DNA of 64,000 bases. It comes from Chenopodium formosanum. Lineage: Eukaryota > Streptophyta > Magnoliopsida > Caryophyllales > Amaranthaceae. Position numbers and translations under genes: made by a program. Positions 1 to 12,806 of this stretch are shown in pieces; the stretch's first letter is position 1; every line of letters begins with the position of its first letter. Under the pieces are notes generated by a model. That model saw only the letters and a program-made list of their open reading frames with translations, searched no databases and was not told where the DNA came from. The DNA is taken from NCBI GenBank assembly GCA_024500155.1, contig CM044858.1:1612001-1676000 (forward strand), given 5' to 3'.

Positions 1-344
1 TTCTCTTAAAGACCTTTGAAGCCTTGATGATGGAGTTTGTGGACAAAGACAGCCAATAGATATATAATGTGTAAGAATCTTTCAGACAGAGGATATAACT
101 AGGAGCTACATATACAAGTCAAAATAGAGGATGACTTCCTAGCAGTGAACTACCCTATAGTGACCCCATATTCCATACTATCTATTCGAACCATAGATGA
201 TACCTAATACAAATGGTCCCGATTAATTAATATTGAAGGCTTAAGTCATGCTCTAGAAATCATATGGCCTGCTTATAAACTTCCATACTCGACTGGAGAG
301 TACAACTTTTGTAATAAAAGAAGACAAGAGTAGAAAATAATTAC

Positions 345-1944
345 GTTGGTGGCATTCGGCCAAGCAATGAAGGTCCCATCTTTTGTTCCTTGATTAAGCA
401 AGCAGCAACTTGGATGGGATTTCGAACACCTGATCTACAAAAAATGAAATGGATGAAAAAAATAAGAATCAGGAATTAAAATGAATAAAAAATTGGACAA
501 CCTGAAAATGCTGAAATCAGCATTTAGATACCTGGAACTGCTCCAACAGCAGCAAATGCCCCAGATTCACCATCCATGATGCTAGCATCACATTCAACAT
601 GGCCATCCTCTGTCAAATTTGAGCCACGGCCAGCATTTGTGCTGGGATCATCCTTTAGAAAAGAAAATTACGTAAATATTGGAAATAAAATGGAATACCT
701 GATGAATCTATGTTTCTCCCATCTAGAAGGAATGACTCAATGAATATATTAGCATTAACATCAGGAACAAAAATAATTTCTCATATGTTTTTCCCATAAG
801 TTCAAACAACTTCATTAAGTAGACAATCATGTTGAAAATGGGATATCTACCATAACAAAAAGTTGGGTTTAAGGATAAAGGATTTTGAGATAAATCAAAG
901 TGTTATCAATCTTAACAATGGCATAAAGATGGTGAATGAAGGATCTTAATATAATAAGCCTATTGTTTCCAGTAAAAACAAAGTAATTGACAAAGGATCT
1001 TAATATAATAATTAATAAGCCCATTGTTTCCATGAAAAACAAAGTAATTGACAATCCAATGGATGATCACGAGAAAGCATAGCTTAGAGTGCATTCTATT
1101 TACCCGATCTTCACTCATGTGAACTTATTACTACATATAATTAAAAATTATACTCTATACTTGGCAACCCTTATCTGAATTTATTGACCCTTATTTGAAC
1201 GTATTAGTTCTAAAATAAGTGAAATTAAGGTGATCATAAAAGGGCCTGAATGGATTATAACTAGTACTCAATAGTCATTAGATAGTCCCTCCATTAAATA
1301 GAACATTTGGTAAAGGATGCATAGCTACACACTAGAAGAAAACCTCAAACTATTTGTGAAACCGCAGAAATAAGCAAGATTACCTCCAAAACTCGAATCG
1401 CTGCTTCAACTGCATCAACACATTCACCAGAATCCTAAGTCAAATTTGAGAAAGAAGAATTAGTTCCAATGGCACTAGCATAGAAATTATTCTGTATTTC
1501 ACAAGAATCCATTTTTAATAACCCTTTATCCAATAAAAGTAAACCCTTGTTCCATAAATAAAAAATCCCAAATCAAACCAATCATACACTGGCAGATAGT
1601 ACAAAGTGTAAGAATTGAACAAGTCACACGATATCATATGCAATTTTCCCCCTTTTTTTGGGGAATTAAATCAATTTAAATAAGTTCTCAAATGAAAAAT
1701 CATCTCAACAATTATCTAAAGAATTCCAAGTTGATCGAAAAAGCTAAGCAGAAAGAAGCAACGAATTGAATGATGTAAAAAAGGAGAGAGAAAGAGGAAG
1801 ATGTAAAACCATGCGAAGAATGGAAGCAGCAGCAAGGCAAGCTCGATTCATGGCGGATCTGAGAGGCTTCTCGTTGGAAGGAGCATGGAATCCGGCGCCG
1901 ACATGAACTGCCACGAAAAATGGGGGACTTCCTTCTTCCGCCAT
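345..1944 (-). CDS. TASP1: Threonine aspartase / isoaspartyl peptidase-L-asparaginase-like, 5' part
   Basis: N-terminal nucleophile (Ntn) hydrolase of the taspase/L-asparaginase family; members self-cleave and then hydrolyse peptide or asparaginyl bonds. Four exons are visible in transcript order: 1944-1810, 1434-1384, 652-532 and 429-345. All junctions are GT-AG and keep frame. The start gives MAEEGSPPFFVAVHVGAG, the family's N-terminal strand. Exon 3 carries the conserved DDPSTNAGRGSNLTEDG block followed by ECDASIMDG, and exon 4 gives RNPIQVAACLIKEQ. The catalytic threonine and the rest of the protein would lie beyond position 1, so the gene is cut by the window edge and not evidently broken. 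I found no further exon in 1-344. The symbol is by similarity to the plant single-copy gene. Confidence 0.88.
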
Positions 1945-2077
1945 ACTTGCTTTTTGCTCACTACACTACAGTTTCAGCGCGAGGCTTTTGCACTCCTTTC
2001 TTAGGCAACGCCCCATTTTCCTTTTTTGGACCCTTGTTCCTAAACCCCGGGTTTGAAATTAGGAATGATATAAAGAC

Positions 2078-2950
2078 GAGTAAAATGCATTTTTAGGGAT
2101 TCATCTTCCGTGCTTTTCTTCGTTTGGGGACTCACCTTTCACTTTTCATCATTTAGGGTTATCGGTCACCAAAATTCAAAAAACCGGTTACTTTATACTA
2201 CCTCTGTTACATATTATTTGCAACGATTAGACATTTTCTCTCTCTACTTTATGTCAAATCGTTGCAAATAATATGTAACGGAGGTAGTAAAAAAAATTCC
2301 CCCTAAATTTATTGATTACAACTGTCAAAGAGATAAAATTATGAATATAAAATTAATCTATATAGTCCTTGACTCTACAAAAAAAAAATACATTGCAGAA
2401 GAAAACCCCAAAATGTTAAAAGATTTTTTTTTTTTTTTTTGAGGAAAATGTTTAAAGATACTACAGAACCCAAAACGTTAAAATTGTAACCGGATAACCC
2501 CAAAATGTTAAATTTTTTTGCAAAAATATAAAAATAAAAAATGTATATGAGTAATGAGAATTTTTAAAAACAAATAATATTTTGATTAAAAAAAAAAACC
2601 CCATAGCATATATTGTACAAAGCTGATGAGTTACCTCAAGTTTGATTTATTTTATAACTTCTCATATTATTAATTGAGAAAATACAGGTTTATAAGTTGC
2701 AAGTTGCTTGACTTTAGTCTAACCTAGGTTATTTTAATTAGCAGTGTTTTATTTTATTAGTAGGAGGAGGAGTTTGTGTCATTATTTTTATTTAGCTGTA
2801 CTATAAAAAAAAATAAAAAATAAAAAGAAAGAAAACTTCATCGGAAAACTTTTAATACAAACCGGCATTCCCCAAACGATGAAAAGTGAAAGGTGAGTCC
2901 CCAAACGATGAAAAGTATGGAAGGCGAATCCCCTAAAATGCATTGTACTA
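2078..2950. mobile_element. Non-autonomous Mutator-like element (MULE MITE), about 0.87 kb
   Basis: The two ends are inverted copies of each other over roughly 85 bp: 2078-2165, and 2950 back to about 2865. The shared core includes TTTGGGGACTCACCTTTCAC. The element is flanked by a 10-bp direct repeat, ATATAAAGAC, at 2068-2077 and 2951-2960, which fits a 9-10-bp MULE target duplication. No transposase ORF is present. The interior is AT-rich and holds a Stowaway-like hairpin and three diverged copies of a CCCCAAAATGTTAAA motif around 2404, 2467 and 2496. A foldback element of another class is possible, but long TIRs plus this TSD length favour a MULE. Confidence 0.75.
2196..2289. repeat. Stowaway-like hairpin nested in the MULE MITE
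   Basis: A 38-bp inverted repeat (2196-2233 against 2252-2289) has only two mismatches and an 18-bp loop. The termini TACTACCTC(T/C)GTTAC resemble the Stowaway/Tc1-mariner MITE end CTCCNTCCGT with a TA duplication. The whole insertion is only 94 bp, so it is close to a bare pair of terminal repeats. Confidence 0.75.
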
Positions 2951-2967
2951 ATATAAAGACTAAAATA

Positions 2968-3775
2968 GACCCGGTCTACAATAACTTATTGTAGACCCAA
3001 CCTTCTAGTATATCATACGAATGTGACTATATCATACAAAATGTGATTATATTACTACAAAAGTGATTATATCATCCTGAAATTGTTATGTAAATGTATC
3101 ACTCAAAAAGTGAATCTATATATATACTAAAATAACAACCGCTGACATCATCACTGCTTACGTGTTACTTTCTTTATTTAATTTTTTCCCTCCAAAATGC
3201 AAGGATGATGTCATATTTAATATTTTTTCTTTTTAAGCTACCTTTTCTTTTTTTGAAGGAACTAAGTTACCCTATTTAACATTTATTTGAAAATTAAATT
3301 CCATTTGAATTTTTTAATTTTGGGTTTTCTACACATATTATGCTATTTAGTTATTTATGAGTTGTTAATAATAATTAATAATATAATTTAATTGAAATTT
3401 CCTAATTAATTGAAGTATGAAAATTATGCACTTTTTGGAATTGTATTTTCATATTTAATTAAAAATTAGTTAGGAAAACGGAGGAAGTAGTAATTTTCTT
3501 TCAATATGTGTTAAAAATCTATTATTCAATTCTTATTATAAAACCATGCATCGCACGGGGTTAACCTAGTTTATCATTATAAAAAGTATCAAATAGTAAG
3601 TTACATCATTCAAAAAAAAAGATGATTTTTAAATTTTATCATCCTAAAGATAATTATATTATCTCATTAAATGGTTTAATATGAGATTTTATAATTCAAA
3701 ATATGACTCACAAAAAGATAATTATATCATCTGTGTCAAATTTTGGGTCTACAATAATTAATTGTAGACCGGGTC
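2968..3775. mobile_element. Palindromic-ended TIR element, interrupted by a Helitron
   Basis: Both ends carry GACCCGGTCTACAAT followed by its own inverted copy ATTGTAGACC(C). Each terminus is therefore itself a hairpin (2971-2996 and 3745-3770), and the two termini are also inverted relative to each other. The interior repeats variants of GTGATTATATCAT. Without the Helitron at 3115-3569 the element would be about 350 bp. No coding capacity and no certain target duplication was seen. It is a MITE of undetermined superfamily. Confidence 0.65.
3115..3569 (+). mobile_element. Short non-autonomous Helitron
   Basis: It starts with TCTATATATATACTAAA directly after an A (3114). It ends in CTAG (3566-3569) directly before a T (3570), the expected A/T insertion without target duplication. 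Just before the end is the hairpin CCATGC-ATC-GCACGG, with one mismatch. At 455 bp it encodes no Rep/helicase. It sits inside the TIR element 2968-3775, so it inserted later. Confidence 0.82.
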
Positions 3776-4592
3776 CATACAAAACCAATTGTAGGAATGA
3801 AACTAGAATCAATGATACATACAATATACGGAGTATGAGTTTGGACTTTACAAGCTACAGTGTGTACATGCTCGATTTTTTGTTCAAAAATGAGTATTGT
3901 GTGTTTGGATTTGTTCAAAATCGGAAACTTCATGTAACATATAGTTTTGCCTCCCTTATGTTTTAAAACCTCGTGCCTTGTGAGTATAAATAGTGGTGGG
4001 CAAGAATCCTGGCCTCCTGGGCACCCAAAATCAAAATCGAGACTAGTTTGGACTTGGCATAATTGAGATTAGAACAAGGGGGTTTCGGCTTTTTGAGGAT
4101 TTACAATGATAATCAAATGAGGTTACCGTATTGGAAAAATGAATTATTCTTGTCAAAATAAAAGGAGAGGGGTCACTCAAATGAACAAATGGGTTACACA
4201 CACGCAACACAGTTTTCATTTTTAAATCCCTATATGACATATTCTTTGCAACGATATTCATGGAATCGAATTTTGTATTACAACAAACAGGTTTACAGGA
4301 AGGAGAATTGCAGATGCATCCAACCAACATGTATTGGGCAAATGTTGACAAGGGGAGATGGAGTTAAACCTACAAGATCCTCTACTTCTCAGCATTGGGA
4401 GCAATAAAGTGCCCCAAATGATTAACGATTGTGTTGCTTATCTTGGATTGTTATTTGCTGCTGTAACAGAGACGATTCCCACATCTTTGTGAAAGCCACA
4501 CTTAGGGGGGCAAAAATAAGGTGTAGCAAAGCAATTGGGCTAACATGTAAATTGCTTTCTACCTTCCTAATCTAAAACTATCAACACTATTA
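3776..4592. other. Intergenic, no gene recognised
   Basis: Short ORFs on both strands between 3703 and 4407 have no recognisable protein features. The segment lies downstream of the FolD stop at 4593 on the minus strand, so its right part probably includes the FolD 3' UTR. Nothing else is visible. Confidence 0.6.
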
Positions 4593-7301
4593 TCAGTTGA
4601 AATTGTGCATCCTTTTTGCTGAGCTGAGAGTATTTGAAAGAAGCATAGCAATGGTCATTGGTCCAACACCTCCAGGAACAGGGGTAACAGCAGAAGCAAC
4701 CTTGACAACCTCTTCATAGCAAACATCTCCAACTAATCGATATCCTCGAGGACTTGCTGGATCCTGTTGTTCCATATGAAATATGAAATCTTAGCAAGAA
4801 TATACGACACTATCTCAAACTGACTAACTAAAATTAAAAATGTGATGTTGGTATTAATTCTATGAATTTAAATTAGGATTACTGGGGACACACTGACACT
4901 TCCTAATTTACTTCTAATCTTTATAATGCAAATGCGAGAAATATAGCCTTTCATAGTATATTTTGATAATTCATGAAACTTGCATAAACTGCTAATATAT
5001 TTATTCTCTAATCTAAATTACGACATGCCCAATAAGAAGGTAGTTGAGCACATAAGATGGTCCAGGTTTACCTCAACTGGATTGATCCCAACATCGATGA
5101 TAGCAGCACCAGGCTTGATCCAGCTACCCCTAACCATGTTTGCTTGTCCCACAGCAGAAATGATAATATCTGCTTCTTTTATAATATCCTCAGGATTGTT
5201 TGTCCTAGAATGAACTATAGTAACAGTAGCATCTTCCCTCTGCAAACAGCAAGTGTTCGAAAGGTCATATTTGATAGAAAGAAATGTTCAATATACATGA
5301 TTCAATTGATAACATGCATACATGAAAAATATGAGCTAACGCTTAAAATTTACCTGAAGCAAAAGAGCAGCCGGCATCCCAACTATATTACTGCGGCCAA
5401 TCACAACTGCCTTTTTCCCTTTTATTTGAATTCCATATCTATGCAACAACTCAATACATCCTTTGGGTGTACATGGAACAAACAAGGGTTCCCTACCCCG
5501 CATTGCAAGACGACCAATATTCAAAGGGTGAAATCCATCAACATCCTTGTCAATTCCAACAGCATTCAAAATTTTCTCCTCATTCATATGCTGCAAAAAG
5601 CATATTTTTTTAAATCACCATACACCAGTAAAAAAGTTAGTAAATTAGACAGCCACCTACGCGGATGCCTTATCATTGTAGTGCAAACTACATAGTCAAC
5701 ATCCTTGTAAAATCCAATTTTCAAGCAATGGAGCAATAAGCCTTTCTATAAATGAAAACATCTTCCCATATAATTTTATGTTAATAACCAAATTCTCATC
5801 AATTTGTCAATAAGAGACATCACTAAATTTTCACTGTAGTGGATTTAAATGGCTGCAGGAACAAATTTCTACTGAAAATTTCTCCATATATAGGACAATA
5901 CAAGTAGGTACAATAGTGAAGAGCTGCATTTTACCAAGTATCAAATTCCTTAAGCAACATCCATCTGGTGATAAGGTGTGTTATACTAACTATTATAGTT
6001 ACACTACTTCACAAAGAACTAAGATGGAACATGATAATAATGACAAATTAAAGCAATCCATTTTGAATTTATTTAGTATTAAGATATAATATCAACAAAT
6101 ACAGAAGAAAATATGTGGACAGGAAGAATCAATTCATTCCAAGAAGCATACCGAAGGCAGAGGTAACTGAACAAGTATTCCATGGATGGAAGGATCTCCA
6201 TTGAACCTAGAGATAGAGTTGAGCACTTCCTGCTCTGTTGTATCTTCTGGCAAATGAGCTTCAAAAGAATTAATCCCCACTGCATCACAAGCTTTCTTCT
6301 TATTACGAACATACGTTGCAGAGTCCTTTCTATCCCCAACAAGGATCACAGCCAACCCCGGAACAATACCGGTAGCTTCTTTCATTCTTGCTATTTCTAC
6401 ACCTATCTCCTCCCTAATTTGCTTTGCCACTGCTTTACCATCAATAACTTTTGCAGAACTCTCGGTTGCCATTTTAGCTGTAATGGGAGCTTACAAGAAT
6501 CATTAAATGAAAATTTTATAAGTATAACTAACTACAACAATTCAATTATCAACCAACATTATCATATAACACAAACAGAATTCTTAGTCAATGAAAATTA
6601 CCAAAAAAAAATAAAAAAAAATAAAAAAATTGCAATAGCTAATCACTTACAACTCCGAAAATGAGTTTCATACAAAAACGTCTACCCATCACATCCTATA
6701 TTTCTTCCATTATTATTTTACTCTCAAGGAACAATGATACAAACTGTTCAATTTAAACAATGAAATTCACCTACATATGAAATAAACACTAAGGAGCATC
6801 TAAATTTTGGGAGTAAATTTAAGGAGTAACGATGATAAAGTAAGTAAATTTGATGCTAAACCCCATATATTCAACAACCTCTAATCAAATTCAACAGGAA
6901 AACAAACACCAATAAAGAAAAACATAGGAAATCAACTCTGAAGAGAAAACTTCAATTAGCCTTAAAGGTGTTCGATAAAATGCGCCATTGAATGACCAAA
7001 AGAATTACACAAAAAGAACAAAAACCCAGAATTTGAATGACGCAAAAAAGCAATAAAAAGAAAAGGGATGGTCTCAATATCATCAATTAAAGAAATTTCT
7101 TAGTAAAAAAACAGAAAGATTAATACCTGAAACAGAAGTTGAGGAAGCACGAGGTTGGAAGGAGAGAGAAGGTAGGAAAAACCTTGAGGATGTGAGAGGA
7201 AGAGAAACCCGACGAGAAAAGGAAAGAGCGGTGCAGCTACGATGGCAGCGGAGTGGAAGAAGGCGAGCAGTTGAACAATCGGAGAAAATCATGGAAGCCA
7301 T
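4593..7301 (-). CDS. FOLD4: Bifunctional methylenetetrahydrofolate dehydrogenase/cyclohydrolase, plastid-type FolD
   Basis: One-carbon metabolism enzyme. It interconverts 5,10-methylene-THF, 5,10-methenyl-THF and 10-formyl-THF with NADP+. Five exons in transcript order: 7301-7127, 6477-6152, 5590-5354, 5239-5072 and 4763-4593. Together they give 1077 nt and 358 residues in frame. The first exon is a Ser/Arg-rich plastid transit peptide. The mature part shows the catalytic-lysine motif YVRNKKKACD, then ILVQLPLP, KDVDGFHP, the Rossmann motif VVIGRSNIVGMP and the C-terminal PGGVGPMTIAML. I chose the ATG at 7301 over an upstream in-frame one at 7475 because homologues begin MASM. Length matches plant plastid FolD (about 360). 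The order with the flanking taspase and KEA genes resembles Arabidopsis. Confidence 0.95.
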
Positions 7302-7475
7302 TGTTGGGTTACAAGAAAGCTTAAGCTTAAGAGTAGGAGTTCTGTCGTAAAGTTTATTGCTATGACTTGAGCCTTCAATCAGCTGAATTTGCAAAACCCC
7401 AGAAGCCGTAGAAACAGAAAGATACGAATGGGTCTTACTCTCAAAGCAGTAGAAATACCAACCTGATGTCCTCAC

Positions 7476-8493
7476 TGTTTAGGGTTGTAAGCTTCGCAGG
7501 TTCCCGTTAAATACCTGGTTTTTTTTTTTTCCTGGAAAGTCCATTACTCCGAGGGAGCCCCAGTTAATCTCCGAGATTAACATTCCAAGTTAATAATAAA
7601 AGTAAAACAATATATTGTGAGAGGAGATTAACATTTCATGTCAATCTCAGAGATTAACATTTCATGTCAATCTCAGAGATTAACTTGAATTCTCCCCATT
7701 ACTCCTTAGGACTATTACCCCACAATATCTATGTTAATAATGAATATTTGATCGGGAAGATTCACCAAGGAGATGAGTCTCAGGTCGCGGCGGCTGTGAC
7801 GATTGATGAATGTATCAAGTGTAGTATATAATTTGGGGAAAATGAATGGTAAATTTGTAACTTAAAGGTTTCGGTTTTAATAAATTGCATTTAGATTAAT
7901 GAATTCTAAGAGTACATGATTTAGTTTTGGGTAAAATTATTGTTTGTAACAATATCAGTATTCAGTACTATGTATACATTATCTATGTTAATGAATTACA
8001 ATATCTATGTTAATGAAATTTCCGTTTTGATGCAAACTAAATGTCACTTAAAAGTACAACCTTTTGAATAGAGATTGCCTATTGCATTTTCATTATTACA
8101 AACAAAAAAAAAAAAAAAAAAAAAAAGGAAAAATAAAGGCATTCTAGAATACAATTTTCTCTCTTTATTTCCTCTGAAGCTGTATTAGAGATCGAGATAA
8201 ATCAAGGAATTTGTCAAATACCGTAAATTACAAATTTTAAAATGAACATAAAGGTTGAAAGCTCCTTCGCCTTGATCAAGAAGGCAAACCGGTCAAAATT
8301 TTGGATTTCCCAGAGGAAATGAGCATTGTAATCATAGATCAAAGGTAAAAGAAAAAAGACATTAAGAAATGAAAATAAGTATTTACCTTTGATATTTTTG
8401 CCCAAAAATTCTATACAAATTACACTAGTGAGAATGTTATGAAACTATACAGTTTTGTTGCCTTCTCTACTGTTGGTTGTATTAGCTGCAAAT
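7476..8493. other. Intergenic between FolD promoter and KEA 3' end
   Basis: FolD 5' flank and KEA 3' flank. Apart from the repeat at 7540-7715 and a poly(A) run near 8103-8126, I see no gene. ORFs here are short and featureless. Confidence 0.6.
7540..7715. repeat. MITE-like inverted repeat with a 26-bp tandem duplication
   Basis: The unit GAGATTAACATTTCATGTCA plus six bases is repeated at 7624-7649 and 7650-7675, with a partial third copy. The outer parts (ATTACTCC...GTTAATCTC and its inverted form near 7680-7710) are imperfect inverted copies. The core GTTAATCTC-C-GAGATTAAC near 7564 is itself a perfect 9-bp palindrome. The superfamily is not identified. Confidence 0.55.
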
Positions 8494-11400
8494 TTAGATA
8501 GCCAGTGTTCCCTCGATGGCTTGGTTATCATCGGAAGAGTCAACCGGTTGGGATTTGGGTTTGCTCATGACTCGAGAATATCCGTAACCTAGCGAACTTC
8601 CACTAGCTTCACACAGCTGCAAAAACACGGAACTCAGTATTCTTACAATACTATTCATAAATGGGTAGCAACAGATCATGCCAAAGCTATGAAACAGCGT
8701 ATACCTCAGTCAGTTCAGAGAGGTGACGGGATCTAAACTCATTGATTGCAGATGCTATCTCTGATGTTGGCAGTTTAGCCTAAAAGAAGAAACACACCAA
8801 ATTTTAAATCAGTCATTAGTTAATAAATTCATCACCACTTTCGGCAAGTTAACTGGATATTAAACCACTGACAGAATTGGCCACAACGGTTGTCAACCTT
8901 TATCGGCCTTTTAAGTAAAAAATTAACTTCAGTACTCAACTATTAACAACGTTGTACCCTAAGGGAAATATATATTGAAAGCTATTTTCTAATATGCAAT
9001 GTTAGAAGCCAACAACACTGAGTGTACTAAAAACAAAGTAAAACAGTACCCTGCAGATAATAATTAATAAATTTCTTATGGAGGGAAAAATAAAAATACA
9101 CTACACAATCACAATTTTATCACTTGATCACATCCTTTCACAATATCACGCTAAGACATACCTGTGCAAGAACAGCAGCTGCCAACTGTAGACTTGGTTC
9201 CAATGTCTCAGGCACAACCTGGAGCAAGAATATTGTAAGGCTTATTTGCATAATAAGGATGTCAGAATATGAATTCATTCTGATACTAACAGTTCAGGAA
9301 AGAGAAAATTTCTCCAACAAGATACAACTGTATATAGCACACGACAATTAGATCAAGCAAAATCTCAGTAGTCCATAAAATTAAAGGCTATCTATAAGGA
9401 GTTGAGGACTGACAGGTAAAGATAACAGAATGTTTATGGTACAAAATTAAACATCATACCGCAGTTGCCCCAGCCTTTTCTAAATTTAGACCATGATCGA
9501 CATCATGTGCACGAACAAACGTTTTAACATTTGGGAAATGCTTGCTCAAAGCCCAAACAGTTCTATAGTTTGCACCAGGAGTGTCCAATGTGATTGCTGC
9601 GGCACAAGCTCTTTCAGCCCCAACCTTATGAAGTACCTAAACACAAAATAGTAAAGCTTTTTAAATGAGAATATGCAACAAGCTTGAATAGCTTGGAAAT
9701 TTGTTGTACCTCACGACTTCCAGCATCTCCAAAATATACAGGAAGATCAAGTGCACGGCCAATTGCTACCCTGTCACTGAAATCGTGAAACATAAGCATC
9801 AGAGACATGAAGCATAAAGTAGTTATTATACATTATGACCTTCCATCAGTCAAAATACATCAACATTCATATATCTGAAGAGGCTCCCATCCTCTGTAAA
9901 GCATAAGAAAGCAGGAAAGTAGCCAACCATTGATATACATACATACATATATTTTGCAGTAATGGTCTCTAAACTATATTATCAATCAGTTCATTGAAAT
10001 GTGTACAAAATAAATGCTCTGAAGTGTGACTAAACTCGTTTTTCAATGTGAGGTACATTCAGCAACACAATTAAGTGAAATTTTTGGAACAGTAACAACT
10101 ATTGCAAATTTATAAAGTATGTTTCTCATCTATAGTTATACTAAATATAACCTCTACATTCATGTCTTGGATGCTTGCCTAGATTTTCATGCATAATTTG
10201 TCATCTTAAAGACAAAAAGAATACTTGCTACAACCCTAGCAGAGTAATTTCATGCTTATTTCACCTCCAAATACGCACGAGCACATGCACACATATTTTT
10301 TATTTTTCAGCAGCTAAAATATACAAGATTGCTTCCCTAGAGAATCAGATACATTTATCATATTATTGTGATCAGTGACTACTTGAGAAGCATATTATTT
10401 CCATGAGATTTTTAAGTACAGAATATGTCAAGTATGAGATATCTAGGTTTTCTGCATTAAGACAAAAGATATATTCATAGACCCAAAAATAACGAAGCGG
10501 TATCGTCTGCCCTAGGAAAAAAAAGATCAAATAAAAAATAAACCCAGTGCTTAAAGGTCTCAGTTAAGTGGGATGCGGGCAAGAGAAAGAGCAATATATG
10601 CAAATCTTACCATGATCATACACATAGCTTTAAAGGAGATCCAGCAATATTTGGTGCATATCTAAAATAAGTATAAGTTTACCTTCTAACATCAAGAGCA
10701 ACAAATGGTATCAAACGTTCTGACAGGAGCTGAGCTATGATCTGCGGGAAAGATGCAAGATCACAGGGAGGGAGAAAAAAAAAAAAAAAGAGGCAAAGCT
10801 CAAGATAGATTTCAGGAACTTAATAATTTATAACAATGATGTTTACCTGGCCTACACGTCCAAATCCACATATAATAATATGATCCTGCAAGTCATCCGT
10901 CTGGGATGAAATAAAACATGTCAGCAGAAAAATTAGAAACAGTAAAAAAAAGAAACAGTAAAAACAGCCTGAAAGGTGAGAACTGAAAGAAGTATGGATC
11001 ATAAACAGGAAAGGGAATTTGTGTCATTTTTGTTGTTGATTAATTAGAATAGGAAAAACTTTACTACTTTTACAAAAAATAGCGGGATCTGAACAAAGCT
11101 AAACATACGAAGAATACTAAACCCCCTACACATTGAAACCAGGGTGATAAAGACTAATTTATTCCCTCAATTTCAAGGCATTTATCTACATTGCTTTTCC
11201 AAGCTAAACAGAACCTATCTTCCGTTCCCATCCTTTCTAGAGTCTAAATTTCATGGACAATAAATCACAAGGCCGCCAATTTCACTTCAGTTAGGCCATA
11301 TAATTATCACAAACTTCAGCAACACAGTGAGCAAGAACCTAAGACATATCGTAGGAAAAATAAAAAGAAGGTTATGAGATACCTCACTCTCAACAGGTAA

Positions 11401-12745
11401 CAAACTTCGCACATCATGCAACTCAAAGCGAGAGGCAATCAACTGGCCACCAGCAGCCAGCCATGGTGTAAGAGCCATGGAAATCCCAACCACAAGGAAC
11501 AACAAAGATGACAGGTGGGGAGACATTATGCCCTGCAGGTAAAGCCAACAGCAATAAGCAAATATAGGGTTATTTCAGCTAATGAGCTAATACAATTACC
11601 CTAATAATCTGGACAGACAGAGATAGAATTGTGCTTGTGATCATGTAGAAGAGTAATAAATTTAGATGCACACTGATAGAAGAGATGCGAAAAACCTCTA
11701 GCGCTGATAATCTATGCATTACACACAAGCACATATAATTGGACCTTCCCATTATCCACAAGTTATAACATGCAAGTCCATCATTTAGTTGGGTGGTTCC
11801 TTGTCCCGTGATTGGCACAGATGGTGCTGTAAAAGGAGGCCCTGGGCTTGCAGGTGGAAGGGGGGGGGGTGATATTTCATATCTTGAAGAATGATGCTAG
11901 GAGAATGTATGCAGCAACCTAAACAAATATCTGGATGGGGAGATTGTTCTGATGCATTGTTACTGGAAATTAGGTAGAGTGATGAATTGCTAGCATATAC
12001 AAATTCCACAAGCTCCTCTGATGCATCTAATCAAAAGTATCTAGGATAATATTGAAGGACTGGCGTTACCATGAGTAGTTACTAGCTAGTTTATGTAATT
12101 TAATTTTTCCCAAGTCTTTTTTCCTCATTTGCATAATTATCAAAGAATGCTCAACATGCAACTATGCAAGTTTATCACTTTATCAAATTCCAAGCCAATG
12201 AAAGCAAACTTATAACATACAAACAATGCCTTGAATCTAAGATTAAAGCTGCTGTATTCTTCAGGTCCACCAATTGACACAAAGAAGAGACATAAAATAA
12301 TACTCAATGCAAGAAGGATTCCAATATAATTAGAAAATGAGGATTAACAAAACACAAGGTCAAACCTGGTTTACAGCTTCACCAAATGCAACAAAGGCAA
12401 ATTCTCCTCCAGGAGCAAGAAGAAGACCTGTTCTGATTGCAGCTACTATTGAAACACCAAAGACTCTACCAACTAAAGTAACCAGCATAGTCTTGCCCAC
12501 GATTAGAAGTCCTAATGCTCCCATGATAACCGGGAAGTTAGAGAGGAGAAGTTTTGGATCAATAGACATCCCTACCTGAAAAACAAAAAATAGGTGTTGA
12601 CTTGCACTTTCATCATACGTGACATTTTAGATTCTAAGTTGTTTAATTTTTAATCTATGTTGTACTAAATTAACAAATTGTGAAGAAAAATTAATTAAAT
12701 GAAACAAATGACTGTTTACACAATAATTACCAAAAAAAAAAAAAA

Positions 12746-12806
<61 letters not shown>

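Noticed and set aside
3703..4407. Overlapping small ORFs
   Set aside because: No recognisable protein; they overlap the end of a TIR element and AT-rich intergenic DNA.
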